From: Ruegeria_C sp041537905
Lineage (GTDB): Bacteria > Pseudomonadota > Alphaproteobacteria > Rhodobacterales > Rhodobacteraceae
Assembly: GCF_041537905.1 (NCBI RefSeq)
Contig: NZ_JBGRUO010000001.1
Location: 396,966 to 460,965, forward strand
Length of the DNA stretch: 64,000 nucleotides
Direction: 5' to 3'
Made by a program: the position numbers and the translations under genes. The notes beneath the pieces are model-generated. The model saw only the letters and a list, made by a program, of their open reading frames with translations, did no database searches and was not told the DNA's origin. Of this stretch, positions 9,028 through 18,653 are shown piece after piece (position 1 is the first letter of the stretch; each line of letters begins with the position of its first letter).

Positions 9028-9444
9028 ATGATTGCCTACATCACAGTTGGCGTAGACGATATCAATCTCGCGGAACGCTTTTACTCCGCCTTCCTACCGG
9101 CGCTTGGCTACAGGTTGGAAGTAATTCATGGCGACTTGAGCTACGCGCTGCCTGAAAAACCAGGTCACGCGCCGAGTCTGCCGGAGTTCTATGTCAAACG
9201 CCCCTTTGATGGACGTCCGGCCTCGGCCGGGAACGGGACGATGGTTGCATTCCAAGCGCGCAGTCAACAGCAGGTTCGCGATCTTCACGCCGCCGCGCTT
9301 GCGGCAGGCGGTTCAGATGAGGGCCAACCGGGGTTTCGTGACTTATATGGACCGTATTTCTTCGTGGCCTACCTTCGCGACCCTCAAGGTAACAAGATCG
9401 CCCTGTACTTCAGCAACCGGAACGAACCCGGGCGGGACGTCTAG
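9028..9444 (+). CDS. VOC (glyoxalase/bleomycin-resistance) family protein
   Basis: 138-aa single-domain vicinal-oxygen-chelate protein. The start is the ATG at 9028 (MIAYITVGVDDINLAERFY), preceded by AGGAAAGGACC; an in-frame ATG at 8965 lacks such a site. Paired beta-alpha-beta-beta-beta modules are visible: TVGVDDINLAERFYSAFLPALGY near the N-terminus and GPYFFVAYLRDPQGNKIALYF at the C-terminus. Members range from lyases to dioxygenases and drug-binding proteins; nothing here fixes the substrate. Confidence 0.82.
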   Translation: MIAYITVGVDDINLAERFYSAFLPALGYRLEVIHGDLSYALPEKPGHAPSLPEFYVKRPFDGRPASAGNGTMVAFQARSQQQVRDLHAAALAAGGSDEGQPGFRDLYGPYFFVAYLRDPQGNKIALYFSNRNEPGRDV

Positions 9445-9518
9445 TTTGCGGCAGCTCACAGTAAAAAGTGCTATGCAACACTCCATCCAGGCATGACCCT
9501 CTATGCACTCAAGAATAT

Positions 9519-10424
9519 CTAGCCGTGGCTTTCTGCCGTAACTGCACTGCGTAGCTTAACCCCGTCGCGACCCGGCGGAGCGCCAAACATTCGGCGGTAT
9601 TCGCGGCTGAATTGCGACGGGCTTTCATAGCCAATCGCGAAACCGACCTGGGCCACATCGACCCCTTCCGACAAGAGCATCCGCCGGGCTTCCTGAAGGC
9701 GCAGGCTTTTCTGGAATTGAACCGGCGTCATCGCCGTTGCGGCCTTGAATTGCCGGTGAAACGTTGCCGGGCTCATCCCTGCGAGCGTTGCCAAACGGGG
9801 CACGCTCAGCGCTTCGGCGAAGTTTTCTCGCACCCAGGCAATCGATTTGCCAATGCGCGCAACGCGGCTGTCGGCCAAGCCGACCTGGCACAGCATGCCA
9901 GCTTGCGGACCATTCAGAAGCTGCCATATGATTTCGCGCTGTATCATCGGTGCGAGAACGGGGATGTCACGGGGATGCTTTGCCAATCCCAACAGCCGTT
10001 CAAGCGGATCAACCAGGTCACTGGACAGAGGATGCACAGCGAGCGCCTCAGGTGTGATTTCAGCGTCCATTCCCGTGGTTGGATGATCAAGCAGCAACTC
10101 GGCCACGACCACTGGATCGATATTGACGATCAAGGCGGCGTAGGGATGTGCTTTTGAGGCGGTGATGATTTCTGCACGTACCGGCACATCCAATGAGGCA
10201 ATCAGGCATTTTCCTGCATCGTAGCGATAGGTTCTATGTCCGACCCGGCTGACCTTGGCCCCTTGTAGGACAACGCAGAGCGAGGGTTGATAAACCCCGT
10301 GCAAAGGGCCCGTTGGTTCCTCGGATACGGCAAGGAAAACACCGGGCAGAGGGGTCTCGCGCCCATGGGCGTGCCAGATATCCAAGGCGCGTTCCGTCAA
10401 GGTTGCAAGATGCGAGCCAGTCAT
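9519..10424 (-). CDS. AraC-family regulator with AraC_N sensor domain
   Basis: 301-aa regulator. The N-terminal domain (about residues 25-185) matches the AraC-type N-terminus found in YqhC-like regulators: VYQPSLCVVLQGAKVS, YRYDAGKCLIASLDVPV. The C-terminal helix-turn-helix pair is complete (VPRLATLAGMSPATFHRQFKA, VAQVGFAIGYESPSQFSREYRRMFG). It is divergent from an aldo/keto reductase gene. The YqhC/YqhD and related AraC/AKR pairs respond to reactive aldehydes, so an aldehyde-stress role is a reasonable inference. Confidence 0.88.
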   Translation of the reverse strand: MTGSHLATLTERALDIWHAHGRETPLPGVFLAVSEEPTGPLHGVYQPSLCVVLQGAKVSRVGHRTYRYDAGKCLIASLDVPVRAEIITASKAHPYAALIVNIDPVVVAELLLDHPTTGMDAEITPEALAVHPLSSDLVDPLERLLGLAKHPRDIPVLAPMIQREIIWQLLNGPQAGMLCQVGLADSRVARIGKSIAWVRENFAEALSVPRLATLAGMSPATFHRQFKAATAMTPVQFQKSLRLQEARRMLLSEGVDVAQVGFAIGYESPSQFSREYRRMFGAPPGRDGVKLRSAVTAESHG

Positions 10425-10594
10425 TCCGTCACTCTACCGTTTCACCGATGGGTGACCAGATCAACATCGGAGGTTTGAGAGGATCGTGCAAGGTTTCGCG
10501 AGGATCGGCGTGGCATGAACTGGCTGTGAGGCCGCATATCGTTAGCGAGCCCGGGCCGCATCGGCCTGGGCACTTTCAACGAAGGAAAGATATC

Positions 10595-11629
10595 ATGCGT
10601 TACAATCGCCTCGGTCACAGTGGTCTCTTTGTCTCGGAACTTTGCCTCGGCACCATGACGTTCGGCGGATCGGACGATATGTGGGGCCAGATCGGTAAGC
10701 TCCAGCAGGACGAAGCGGACGGCCTGCTGGAAACGGCCTTGGATGCGGGCATCAATTTCATCGACACCGCCAACATCTACGCGACGGGCAAAAGCGAAGA
10801 GATCCTCGGTCAATCTCTCAAGAATGTCGGGGTTGCGCGTGAAGACGTGGTCATCGCCACCAAGGTGCATGGCCCCATGGGAGAAGGCCCAAATGCGCGC
10901 GGCTCGTCGCGCGGACACATTCTGGATCAAGCAAAGGCGAGCCTGAAGCGGTTGCAGCTCGATCACATCGACCTGTATCAGATTCACGGTTTTGACCGAG
11001 CGACGCCAATTTTCGAGACGTTTGAGGCACTGGATATGCTGGTTCGGCAAGGCCATGTCCGCTATCTCGGCCTCTCGAATTGGGCGGCGTGGCAGATCGT
11101 CAAGGCAGTTGGGATTGCCGAGGCGAGGCATCTTGCGCCGATTACGTCGTTGCAAGCCTATTACAGCGTAGCGGGTCGTGACCTGGAGCGTGAATTGGCA
11201 CCAATGCTGCAAGCCGAGCAGATCGGCCTGATGGTCTGGAGCCCGCTGGCAGGCGGTTTTCTCTCCGGCAAATTTGATCGCGAAGGAAAGACCGCGGAAG
11301 GCCGCCGGGTGAATTTCGACTTCCCGCCAATCGACAAGGATCGGGCCTATGACGCGATCGACGTGATGCGGACCATCGCGACAGACAAGGGGTGCACGAT
11401 ACCGCAAGTCGCCTTGGCCTGGTTGCTGCACCAAAAGGTGGTCACCAGCGTCATACTGGGAGCAAAGCGCCCGGAGCAGCTTGCCGACAACATTGGTGCC
11501 GTCGAGGTCACCCTATCATCAGAAGACCTGGCTGCACTCGATGCGGTGACGCAACTGCCAGCAGAGTATCCAGGCTGGATGATTGAACGACAAGGCGAAT
11601 ACCGGGCCCATATGGCGCAGTCAAAGTGA
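10595..11629 (+). CDS. Aldo/keto reductase
   Basis: 344-aa NADPH-dependent TIM-barrel oxidoreductase. The start is the ATG at 10595 (MRYNRLGHSGLFVSELCLG), preceded by GAAGGAAAGA; the frame is open far upstream but overlaps the divergent regulator. The catalytic tetrad is visible: Asp and Tyr in FIDTANIYATGKSEEILG, Lys in VVIATKVHG, His in DLYQIHGFD. The cofactor-binding C-terminal segment SVILGAKRPEQLADNIGA is present. It probably reduces aldehydes or ketones under control of the divergent AraC-family regulator. Confidence 0.9.
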   Translation: MRYNRLGHSGLFVSELCLGTMTFGGSDDMWGQIGKLQQDEADGLLETALDAGINFIDTANIYATGKSEEILGQSLKNVGVAREDVVIATKVHGPMGEGPNARGSSRGHILDQAKASLKRLQLDHIDLYQIHGFDRATPIFETFEALDMLVRQGHVRYLGLSNWAAWQIVKAVGIAEARHLAPITSLQAYYSVAGRDLERELAPMLQAEQIGLMVWSPLAGGFLSGKFDREGKTAEGRRVNFDFPPIDKDRAYDAIDVMRTIATDKGCTIPQVALAWLLHQKVVTSVILGAKRPEQLADNIGAVEVTLSSEDLAALDAVTQLPAEYPGWMIERQGEYRAHMAQSK

Positions 11630-11828
11630 AACCTGCTGCGGGCTGCTTTGGCGGCCCGCACAAATCTGCCGCTTCTCTGCTCCAGGTTCCTATTGACCTG
11701 CCGTTACTCCAAGTCGGCAAATCGGATTGCTTGCAGATCCGCAATGGCATAGCGAGGCCAGAGGGGGCGCCCCTGCCTTTAAAGCCGGTATCGCTGCGAA
11801 AGATCTTTCTGCAACAGCACAGCGGCCG

Positions 11829-13754
11829 TCATTGCAAATCCGATGCAAGCGCCGAAAGCGAAGGGTCATCAGGGTTAGCCGAAAGCGCCCGGTCCAGCAC
11901 CAGCCTTGCGGCATTCGACCCTCCTGTTGCGGCAGCCAAGCGGACCTGCATTACCCAGGCGTCCATACGTTGCGGGTCGAGAAGCGTCACTTCTTCAAAA
12001 GCCTTTTGTGCGGCAGGTAGGTTGCGCATCGTGAGTGCCATCCCCCCAAGAACGAGGTGGGTTTCGGGGAAGTCTGCGCGGTTGATCAACGAGGTTCTCC
12101 ATTCGGACAGAGCCTGTTGCAAGCTCTCCTGTCCGTCACGGGGCATCTGCGTGCCCCTTGCTGACAGCATTGCCCGTGCCGCGGCAATCCTGACAACCCG
12201 GAACGGGTCCTCCACCAAAGGCAATATCTCGGCAATCTCAGTCGGGTCTGCATCGCTTAGCAACCCAACAGCGCTGGCACGCACCATCGGATCGGGATCA
12301 TCCAACAGCCCAACCGCCAAATCCCTCACCTGTGGCGTCGCATTCTGTTGTAACAACCACAACGCCGTTGCGCGTATGATGGCGGGCCGGGCAGCATCGC
12401 GTGCCAACTGAGCAAGGTCATTGCCAGCTGCGACCGGATCGGTGCGTGCCGCTGCAAATATTTGCCCGAAATGTGCACCTCGATTGACGCTTTGCGGATA
12501 CCAAGCCTCTAAGGTCCGTGCGGCCCATTCGGCGGTTCGATCCGAATGGCAATCGGTACAGGTATCCGGGGCGTCTGTTTCCTCCGTAAGATCGGGCCTT
12601 GGAATGCGAAAACCGTGGTCCCGGCGACCGTCAATGCCCATGTAAATCTGTTCTGGCATATGGCAGCTTTTGCAGGCGGCACCCTCTGACTCCATGGGAT
12701 GAAAATGATGGGAGGGATCGTCATAGAGGGCTTCCGTCAAGCCAGGAAACTCTTTTCGCCCCGCTGGCGAATGACACTGGGTACACACACCGTTGCCATC
12801 CGCGATGAGCGTTGCGGAATGCGCTTCGTGGCAATTGGTGCAACTGACCCCGCTGGCATACATCTTGGATTGCAGGAACGAGCCATAGACATAAACTTCG
12901 TCCAATATCTGACCGTCCGCATGGTACAGACCGGGCCGCAGCAGGGCGAGGTTGTAGTTGTCGTGATACGGCGTTCCCGGCAGCGGGTTGCCATCACCAA
13001 ACGCCTCTCGGCGGGAATGACAGGTTGCGCATTGCTGGACCGTCGCCTCAGCCCCCGCATTGAAATCCATGGTCAGTCCGATGGCGCTCAGCAGCCCTCC
13101 ATCATTGGCAATCTCACGCCCGGCGGCCCAGTCCAGATGGGCCGAGCCCGGACCATGGCAGGCTTCGCAGCCGACACCAATTTCCGCATGGGTCGAGGCG
13201 TAGGTACGGGTATTCGGATCATAGTTCTTTTCGAACCCGGTGGCATGGCATTCCGCGCATCGGGCGTTCCAGTTTTTGTAAGGGCCGGTCCAATGTAACC
13301 CGTCATCCGGGGGTAAATCTTGATCTGGGTAGAGGTGATACCAGCGTTCCTTTTCCGCGTCCCAGACCACGTCAAAGCTTTGCAGCCGACCCGGTTCGGT
13401 TTCGAACAGGTATTGCTGAAGCGGGGCAATGCCCACGACGGAATGCACCGGGTATTCGGTTGTAACCCCGTCCTTTTCGGTAACCGTTGCTCGGTACTGA
13501 TCCCCATCGGCGCCGAACTGGACACTCATGCCATCATGGCTAAAGGATGTGTCGTCGAAGTCGGCAATCACCGTGCCAGGTGACGGCGCGGTCCAGGCCA
13601 GCGCGTGATGCGAGCCGCTCCATGCGGAGGCGGCCTCGACATGGCACTCAGCGCATTCCGATGAGCCGACATAGGCAGGCTCTTGCGCGGAGGATACAGT
13701 CGGGGACCCCAGACAGGACACGCAGGCGACGAGGGCCCATCTGATCAGCGGCAC
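11829..13754 (-). CDS. Octaheme c-type cytochrome with C-terminal HEAT/TPR-like repeats
   Basis: About 641 aa, periplasmic electron-transfer protein. Eight CxxCH heme-attachment motifs are seen: CAECH, CAECH, CEACH, CATCH, CTNCH, CTQCH, CKSCH and CTDCH, all in the first ~460 residues. The remainder is a helical repeat region (WLLQQNATPQVRDLAVGLLD, then TPR-like segments). The frame is open to 13883, but that part overlaps the upstream gene. I choose GTG at 13754, which starts a signal peptide (PLIRWALVACVSCLG then SAQ). An ATC at 13778, nearer to a GGGGAAGG site, would give a longer, more basic leader. It follows HAD phosphatase and arylsulfatase genes on the same strand, so the three probably form an operon. 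Redox partner unknown. Confidence 0.85.
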   Translation of the reverse strand: MPLIRWALVACVSCLGSPTVSSAQEPAYVGSSECAECHVEAASAWSGSHHALAWTAPSPGTVIADFDDTSFSHDGMSVQFGADGDQYRATVTEKDGVTTEYPVHSVVGIAPLQQYLFETEPGRLQSFDVVWDAEKERWYHLYPDQDLPPDDGLHWTGPYKNWNARCAECHATGFEKNYDPNTRTYASTHAEIGVGCEACHGPGSAHLDWAAGREIANDGGLLSAIGLTMDFNAGAEATVQQCATCHSRREAFGDGNPLPGTPYHDNYNLALLRPGLYHADGQILDEVYVYGSFLQSKMYASGVSCTNCHEAHSATLIADGNGVCTQCHSPAGRKEFPGLTEALYDDPSHHFHPMESEGAACKSCHMPEQIYMGIDGRRDHGFRIPRPDLTEETDAPDTCTDCHSDRTAEWAARTLEAWYPQSVNRGAHFGQIFAAARTDPVAAGNDLAQLARDAARPAIIRATALWLLQQNATPQVRDLAVGLLDDPDPMVRASAVGLLSDADPTEIAEILPLVEDPFRVVRIAAARAMLSARGTQMPRDGQESLQQALSEWRTSLINRADFPETHLVLGGMALTMRNLPAAQKAFEEVTLLDPQRMDAWVMQVRLAAATGGSNAARLVLDRALSANPDDPSLSALASDLQ

Positions 13755-13792
13755 TGATGATCGAGCGGCTATCTTGATGTCCTTCCCCGGTG

Positions 13793-14767
13793 CTATTGCG
13801 CGCCAGTGTAGATGCGCGACCAATCCTTGGCCATATCGACAATGAGCCAGCCCAAAGCCGGGCCGTTCGCCAGCCCATCGCATAGTCGACCGATATGGCT
13901 GTCACAGGCATAGGCCACTTCGCGTTCGCCATCCGTATGATGCACAATCAGACCAAGCCGGGGTCCGTCGCCCGCCGTGGTCCATTCGACCATCGCGTAA
14001 TCGCCGTCCGAGTTTCCACCAGCAATGATCGGTCGCTTGCCGATGATCCGGTCGATATTGATCGGCTTACCCTCCTTATCGTCGACAAAGCCGATTGCGG
14101 GTTGCTTCACGATGGTTGGAACGCCGTCGATCACCTCATAGGAAGTTTCGGTATAGGTGCCGATGACCTGTTCGGCCGGGATGCCATAGGCGGCCTCGGC
14201 AAAGACGCGCATGAAATGGATGCCGCCGCCGGACACGATATAGGTCTTGAATCCTTCGTCGCGCAAATACCGTAGCAATTCCACCATCGGCTGATAGGTC
14301 ATCTGGTCATAACGCAGCCCGGTGACCGGGTGGTTGGCCGTGGCAACCCAATCGGCAACGCTGTCCTGAAAGTCGTCGACGCTCAGGCCACTATGAGTTG
14401 CGCCCAGAACCTCGATCACCGCCTCTTTGCCACCTTCCGCAAGAGCCGAATAATCGCCCTCTGCCGCAGCCTTGAGAACATCAGAGGTAATCAGGTCTGG
14501 ATCGTCCTGTGCCATCTTCTGAAACGCGTCGACCGCGTAGATCAGCTGGAAATACACCGGCTGTTCGCCCCAGAGCGTTCCGTCATTGTCAAAAACGGCG
14601 ATGCGGCCGGAGGGCGTGACATAATCATCGGATGCGGTATCCGTAACGTTTTCGACGAACGAGATGATCCGCGCCTTGCTGTCGGTGTCATTCCAGGATG
14701 GCAAAGGGTCTGCAAGCGCCACAGACGCGTTGAGCAAAAACGAAAGGATCACAAAATGGCGGAACAT
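13793..14767 (-). CDS. Exported HAD-superfamily phosphatase
   Basis: 324-aa protein starting at the ATG at 14767 with a signal peptide (FRHFVILSFLLNASVALA). HAD motif I is VFDNDGTLWGE, where the two Asp residues are the nucleophile and the acid/base. Motif II Ser/Thr is in the YIVSGGG segment and motif IV acids are in AGGNSDGDYAMVEW. These features resemble exported phosphoserine-phosphatase-like HAD proteins. It lies 75 bp downstream of an arylsulfatase gene and just upstream of a multiheme cytochrome gene. A role in periplasmic ester breakdown alongside the sulfatase is inference; the substrate is unknown. Confidence 0.83.
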   Translation of the reverse strand: MFRHFVILSFLLNASVALADPLPSWNDTDSKARIISFVENVTDTASDDYVTPSGRIAVFDNDGTLWGEQPVYFQLIYAVDAFQKMAQDDPDLITSDVLKAAAEGDYSALAEGGKEAVIEVLGATHSGLSVDDFQDSVADWVATANHPVTGLRYDQMTYQPMVELLRYLRDEGFKTYIVSGGGIHFMRVFAEAAYGIPAEQVIGTYTETSYEVIDGVPTIVKQPAIGFVDDKEGKPINIDRIIGKRPIIAGGNSDGDYAMVEWTTAGDGPRLGLIVHHTDGEREVAYACDSHIGRLCDGLANGPALGWLIVDMAKDWSRIYTGAQ

Positions 14768-14842
14768 AACAAGGCACCTTCCCGGTCTGAAAGGAGAAGG
14801 GCCGCCATCATGCAGCGGCCCAGTTTGGTTCAATAATGAGTG

Positions 14843-16417
14843 TCAGTCGCCCACGGGCGCGATCATCTTTTCCATCACCTGTTCCAGATTGAAGCTGGCG
14901 GCCTTCTGGCGCGGCGGGAATTCCTGGAACGTCGCCAGGAAATTGCCCACATATTGCTGCGCCGGCACCAGGAAATAGGCCCGATTCAGCAACCAGTCAT
15001 AGTAGGTGTTCGAGGTCCGGTAGGCGCGCTCATAGGGATCACGGCGCAAGTTGATGATCAATGGGATGCGCAGCTCGGTCCATGGTTCCATCCAGGCGCG
15101 CAGGGTGCCCCATGCCTTCTGCTCAAGGAAAATCAGCTTCCAGTCGTCGTAGCGCAGCGCCGTCAGGTCGCCATCATCCGAGAAATAGAAAATCTCCTTG
15201 CGCGGGCCTTCTTCCACTTCGCCCTTGAAATAGGGCAGGAAATTATAGCCATCCAGATGCACCTTGTATTCACGCCCGATGGCCTGAACCCCGCCCTGAA
15301 TCAACTCTTCCTTGATGTTGTCACGGCCCGCAGCGGCCAGATAGGTCGGTAGCCAGTCCATATGGTGCATGATCTCGTTCGAGACCGATCCAGGCTCGAT
15401 CAGGCCGGGCCAGCGCACCATCGAGGGCACCCGCCAGCCACCTTCCCAGTTGGTGTTCTTTTCACCCCAAAATGGCGTCATCGCGGCATCCGGCCAGGTG
15501 TTCATATGCGGGCCATTGTCGGTCGAATAATGCACGATTGTGTTGTCGGCGATGTCCAACTCGTCCAGCAGATCCAGCAATTGTCCGACATGCATGTCAT
15601 GTTCCAGCATCCCGTCCGTGTATTCGTCGTTGCCCGGGTTGCGCCGATCATCGGCCACATGGGTGCGGAAGTGCATCCGCGTGCCGTTCCACCAAACATA
15701 GAAGGGCTGCCCCTGCTCGTGCGAGCGCTTGATGAAGTCGATGGCGGCGGCGACGGTTTCGTCATCCACCGTTTCCATGCGCTTCTTGGTCAGCGGGCCG
15801 GTATCCTCGATCGAGCCATCGGCCTTGGACTTGATCACCCCACGCGGGCCATAGGCCTCGCGGAAGGTGCGGCCATCGGCCAGAACCTGATTGCCGGGAT
15901 AGTCTTCGTTCTCGGGCTCTTCCTCGGCGTTCAGATGGTAGAGATTGCCGAAAAACTCATCGAAACCATGGTTGGACGGCAGGTGCTCATCCTTATCGCC
16001 CAGATGGTTCTTGCCGAATTGTCCAGTGACATAGCCTTCGGCCTTGAGCAGCCCTGCGATCGTCGGGTCTTCCTCTTGCATCCCGAGATCGGCGCCCGGC
16101 AGGCCCACCTTGGACAGCCCGGTGCGGAACACCGACTGCCCCATGATGTATGAGGACCGTCCGGCAGTACAGGATTGCTCGCCATAGTAGTCGGTAAAGA
16201 TCATGCCATCATTGGCTATTCGGTCGATATTGGGCGTGTGATACCCCATCAGACCCATCGTATAGGCCGAGATGTTGGACTGACCGACATCGTCACCCCA
16301 AATAACAAGAATATTGGGTTTTTGCTCTTGCGCGGTGGCGGGCACGGCCAGAAAAACCGCGCAGGTCAACGTCATTAATGGACGCATAAAGCGCCGAGGT
16401 TCAAAGGCAGCAAACAT
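14843..16417 (-). CDS. Exported arylsulfatase
   Basis: 524-aa sulfatase with an N-terminal signal sequence (RPLMTLTCAVFLAVPATAQ). N-terminal metal-binding residues are in NILVIWGDDVGQSNIS. The active-site signature is CTAGR in GEQSCTAGRSSYIMG, whose Cys would become formylglycine, and the second half of the signature is GYVTGQFGKNHLGD. The DNGPH motif and GEKNTNWEGGWRVP further on are typical of bacterial arylsulfatases. The start at 16417 has an AGGG site 9 bases upstream; an internal Met at 16387 is an alternative. It probably releases sulfate from organic sulfate esters in the periplasm. It is divergent from the MoxR operon. Confidence 0.9.
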   Translation of the reverse strand: MFAAFEPRRFMRPLMTLTCAVFLAVPATAQEQKPNILVIWGDDVGQSNISAYTMGLMGYHTPNIDRIANDGMIFTDYYGEQSCTAGRSSYIMGQSVFRTGLSKVGLPGADLGMQEEDPTIAGLLKAEGYVTGQFGKNHLGDKDEHLPSNHGFDEFFGNLYHLNAEEEPENEDYPGNQVLADGRTFREAYGPRGVIKSKADGSIEDTGPLTKKRMETVDDETVAAAIDFIKRSHEQGQPFYVWWNGTRMHFRTHVADDRRNPGNDEYTDGMLEHDMHVGQLLDLLDELDIADNTIVHYSTDNGPHMNTWPDAAMTPFWGEKNTNWEGGWRVPSMVRWPGLIEPGSVSNEIMHHMDWLPTYLAAAGRDNIKEELIQGGVQAIGREYKVHLDGYNFLPYFKGEVEEGPRKEIFYFSDDGDLTALRYDDWKLIFLEQKAWGTLRAWMEPWTELRIPLIINLRRDPYERAYRTSNTYYDWLLNRAYFLVPAQQYVGNFLATFQEFPPRQKAASFNLEQVMEKMIAPVGD

Positions 16418-16693
16418 GTTTTCTAACCCTGTTCGAGAATTCGGTAACGAGCTTAGCTTACACGGAAATTTGAGTGTGTGTGTTAAAAATTGATTTGTGG
16501 GGGTGTCCTAATTAGTCTGGACCTCAAGCGGAGTGTGACTCCGTTCGCGATATGGATGCGTTTGAAAGCTGATTGAATTCAATATTGTAACCACAGGAAC
16601 ATGTTCTGCTCTTTCTCGCAAGGATTGAGTAGCGATGCTAGCCCGCTCGCTTGAGGCGTAAAAACAGATTTTGGGCAATGACGGAGTATCTCC
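16418..16693. promoter_or_regulatory. Divergent arylsulfatase / MoxR operon intergenic region
   Basis: 276 bases between two divergent operons, AT-richer than the flanking genes. It must carry promoters for both directions. I could not identify convincing -35/-10 pairs or an operator by eye, and no ORF was accepted here. Confidence 0.35.
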
Positions 16694-17677
16694 ATGTCCG
16701 CACATGAACAGATCCTCGATCTCAAAGCCCGGATGGGTCAGTCCATCATCGGTCAGACCGAGGTGGTCGAACGCTTGCTGATCGGCTTGCTGGCCAACGG
16801 CAACCTACTGATCGAAGGGCTGCCGGGGCTGGCCAAGACACGCGCCGTCAAGGCGATGGCCAAAAATCTGGACGCGCAGTTCAGCCGCATCCAGTTCACG
16901 CCTGATCTGCTGCCTTCGGATGTCACCGGAACAGAGGTCTACGTTCAGGGCGGCGGCACGTCCGAGTTCCGGTTTGAGCCGGGGCCGATCTTTGCCAATA
17001 TCGTGCTGGCAGATGAGATCAACCGCGCGCCGGCCAAAGTGCAGGCCGCACTGCTTGAGGCGATGGAGGAACGCCAGGTCACGGTGTCGGGCACGACGCA
17101 TAAGATGGAACCCCTGTTCATCGTCATGGCCACGCAGAACCCTATCGAACAGGAAGGCACCTATCCACTGCCAGAGGCACAGATGGACCGGTTCCTGATG
17201 CATGTGAATATCCTCTACCCCCCGGTTGAGGACGAGGTCGAGGTCATCCGCCTGGTCCGGGGCGAAGAACAGTCGGCCAGTCAGCCAACAAAATCCAACA
17301 CGGCCAAGCCCTCCCCCATTCTGCAACAGGCCGTCTTTGATGCGCGTGCGGAAATCTCGGGCATTCACGTTGCGGAGGCGATGGAGCGTTACTTTGCCGA
17401 TCTGGTCTACGCCACGCGGACCCCCGAAGCCCTGAGCGAGGAGTTGGCCAACTGGATCGAGGTCGGTGCCAGCCCGCGCGCCTCAATCGCTCTGGACAAA
17501 TGCAGCCGCGCGCATGCCTGGCTGGCCAGGCGCGACTATGTCGATCCGCTCGACGTCCGGGCCATTGCCCATGACGTTTTCCGCCATCGCATCACATTGA
17601 GCTACGAGGCGCAGGGCGCTGGCCTGTCGCAGGATGATGTGACCGACGAGATCATCAAACTGGTTGCCCTGCCATGA
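16694..17677 (+). CDS. MoxR-family AAA+ ATPase
   Basis: 327-aa ATPase, usual MoxR length. Walker A is GLPGLAKTRAVKAMA (about residue 42) and Walker B is IVLADEINRAPAKVQAALLEAMEE. The sensor-1 region ATQNPIEQEGTYPLPEAQMDRFLM is the MoxR hallmark. First gene of a six-gene run with DUF58, DUF4381 and three von Willebrand/Bat-type genes. Such MoxR-VWA systems are thought to act as chaperones that assemble or insert metal into partner complexes and contribute to stress tolerance; the client here is unknown. Confidence 0.93.
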   Translation: MSAHEQILDLKARMGQSIIGQTEVVERLLIGLLANGNLLIEGLPGLAKTRAVKAMAKNLDAQFSRIQFTPDLLPSDVTGTEVYVQGGGTSEFRFEPGPIFANIVLADEINRAPAKVQAALLEAMEERQVTVSGTTHKMEPLFIVMATQNPIEQEGTYPLPEAQMDRFLMHVNILYPPVEDEVEVIRLVRGEEQSASQPTKSNTAKPSPILQQAVFDARAEISGIHVAEAMERYFADLVYATRTPEALSEELANWIEVGASPRASIALDKCSRAHAWLARRDYVDPLDVRAIAHDVFRHRITLSYEAQGAGLSQDDVTDEIIKLVALP

Positions 17678-17708
17678 CGGCAGGCCTTTGGCCGAGGATG
17701 CTACGCCA

Positions 17709-18653
17709 ATGATGCAGAAGGCAGCGATCACAGAACCCGGGCATGATCCCCGTATCCATGTCGACCTGCACCAGTTGGTCGCGCTCAGACGGCGTGCCTC
17801 GCGGCTGACCTTCCTGCCCCGGCAACCGGCGAATTCGGTTCTGAACGGCCGACATGCCTCGAAACTGCGCGGCCGGGGATTGAATTTCGAGGAACTGCGC
17901 GCCTATCTGCCCGGCGATGATATCCGCACGCTGGACTGGAAGGTAACAGCCCGCACCGGTACGCCCCATGTCCGGGTCTATACCGAAGAACGCGACCGTC
18001 CCACGCTGCTGCTGGTAGACCAGCGCATATCGATGTTTTTTGGCAGCCGGGTCTACATGAAATCCGTCATCGCCGCCGAGGCCGCCGCCATCGCTGCGCA
18101 TCTGGTGTTGGCGCAAGGTGATCGGGTCGGCGGGCTGGTCTTTTCGGACGACGCCATCGCCGAACACCGGCCCGTACGCTCGCCCATGGCCGTGCGTCGG
18201 ATGCTGGCCTCGATCGCTGACGCCAACGGGCGGCTGTCGGCCCGACGTCAGGCCATGCGGCCCGACCTGTTCAACCGGATGCTGCGCTCCGCCGCCCGGA
18301 TTGCCAAGACAAACTATCTGGTCCTGATCTTCTCGGATTTCGACGGTGTTGATGCCGCGTCCGAGCCCCTGATCCGCAGGCTCGCCAAGCATAACGACCT
18401 GCTGCTGTTCAACATTGCCGACCCGATGGCCACGCAAATGCCAAAAAATGCACGCCTTGCCATCTCGGATGGCGCCTTGCAGGCCGAGATCGACACCTCC
18501 TCTGCTGAGACCCACAGGCAGATAGAAGCTTTTGCGCAGGATCGGCTCGCGCTTATCCGGGGCTGGGCACAGAAATACCAACTGCCATTTCTGCCGTTAT
18601 CGACGCAATCCCCTGCGCTGGATCAAATCTCGCATCTGTTGGGGGCGTCATGA
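17709..18653 (+). CDS. DUF58 domain protein of the MoxR-Bat operon
   Basis: About 314 aa from the ATG at 17709; an in-frame ATG at 17664 would overlap the moxR stop by 14 bases. The DUF58 core is recognisable: GLNFEELRAYLPGDDIRTLD, then WKVTARTGTPHVRVYTEE, followed by RPTLLLVDQRISMFFGS, where family members carry a VWA-like fold. The conserved neighbourhood (MoxR upstream, DUF4381 and VWA genes downstream, overlapping or abutting) supports the assignment. Molecular role is not established for the family beyond partnership with MoxR. Confidence 0.9.
   Translation: MMQKAAITEPGHDPRIHVDLHQLVALRRRASRLTFLPRQPANSVLNGRHASKLRGRGLNFEELRAYLPGDDIRTLDWKVTARTGTPHVRVYTEERDRPTLLLVDQRISMFFGSRVYMKSVIAAEAAAIAAHLVLAQGDRVGGLVFSDDAIAEHRPVRSPMAVRRMLASIADANGRLSARRQAMRPDLFNRMLRSAARIAKTNYLVLIFSDFDGVDAASEPLIRRLAKHNDLLLFNIADPMATQMPKNARLAISDGALQAEIDTSSAETHRQIEAFAQDRLALIRGWAQKYQLPFLPLSTQSPALDQISHLLGAS

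Noticed and set aside
11637..11660. Hairpin after the aldo/keto reductase gene as terminator
   Set aside because: A 7-bp stem (TGCGGGC/GCCCGCA) is present but there is no T-tract after it, so I could not support a rho-independent terminator.
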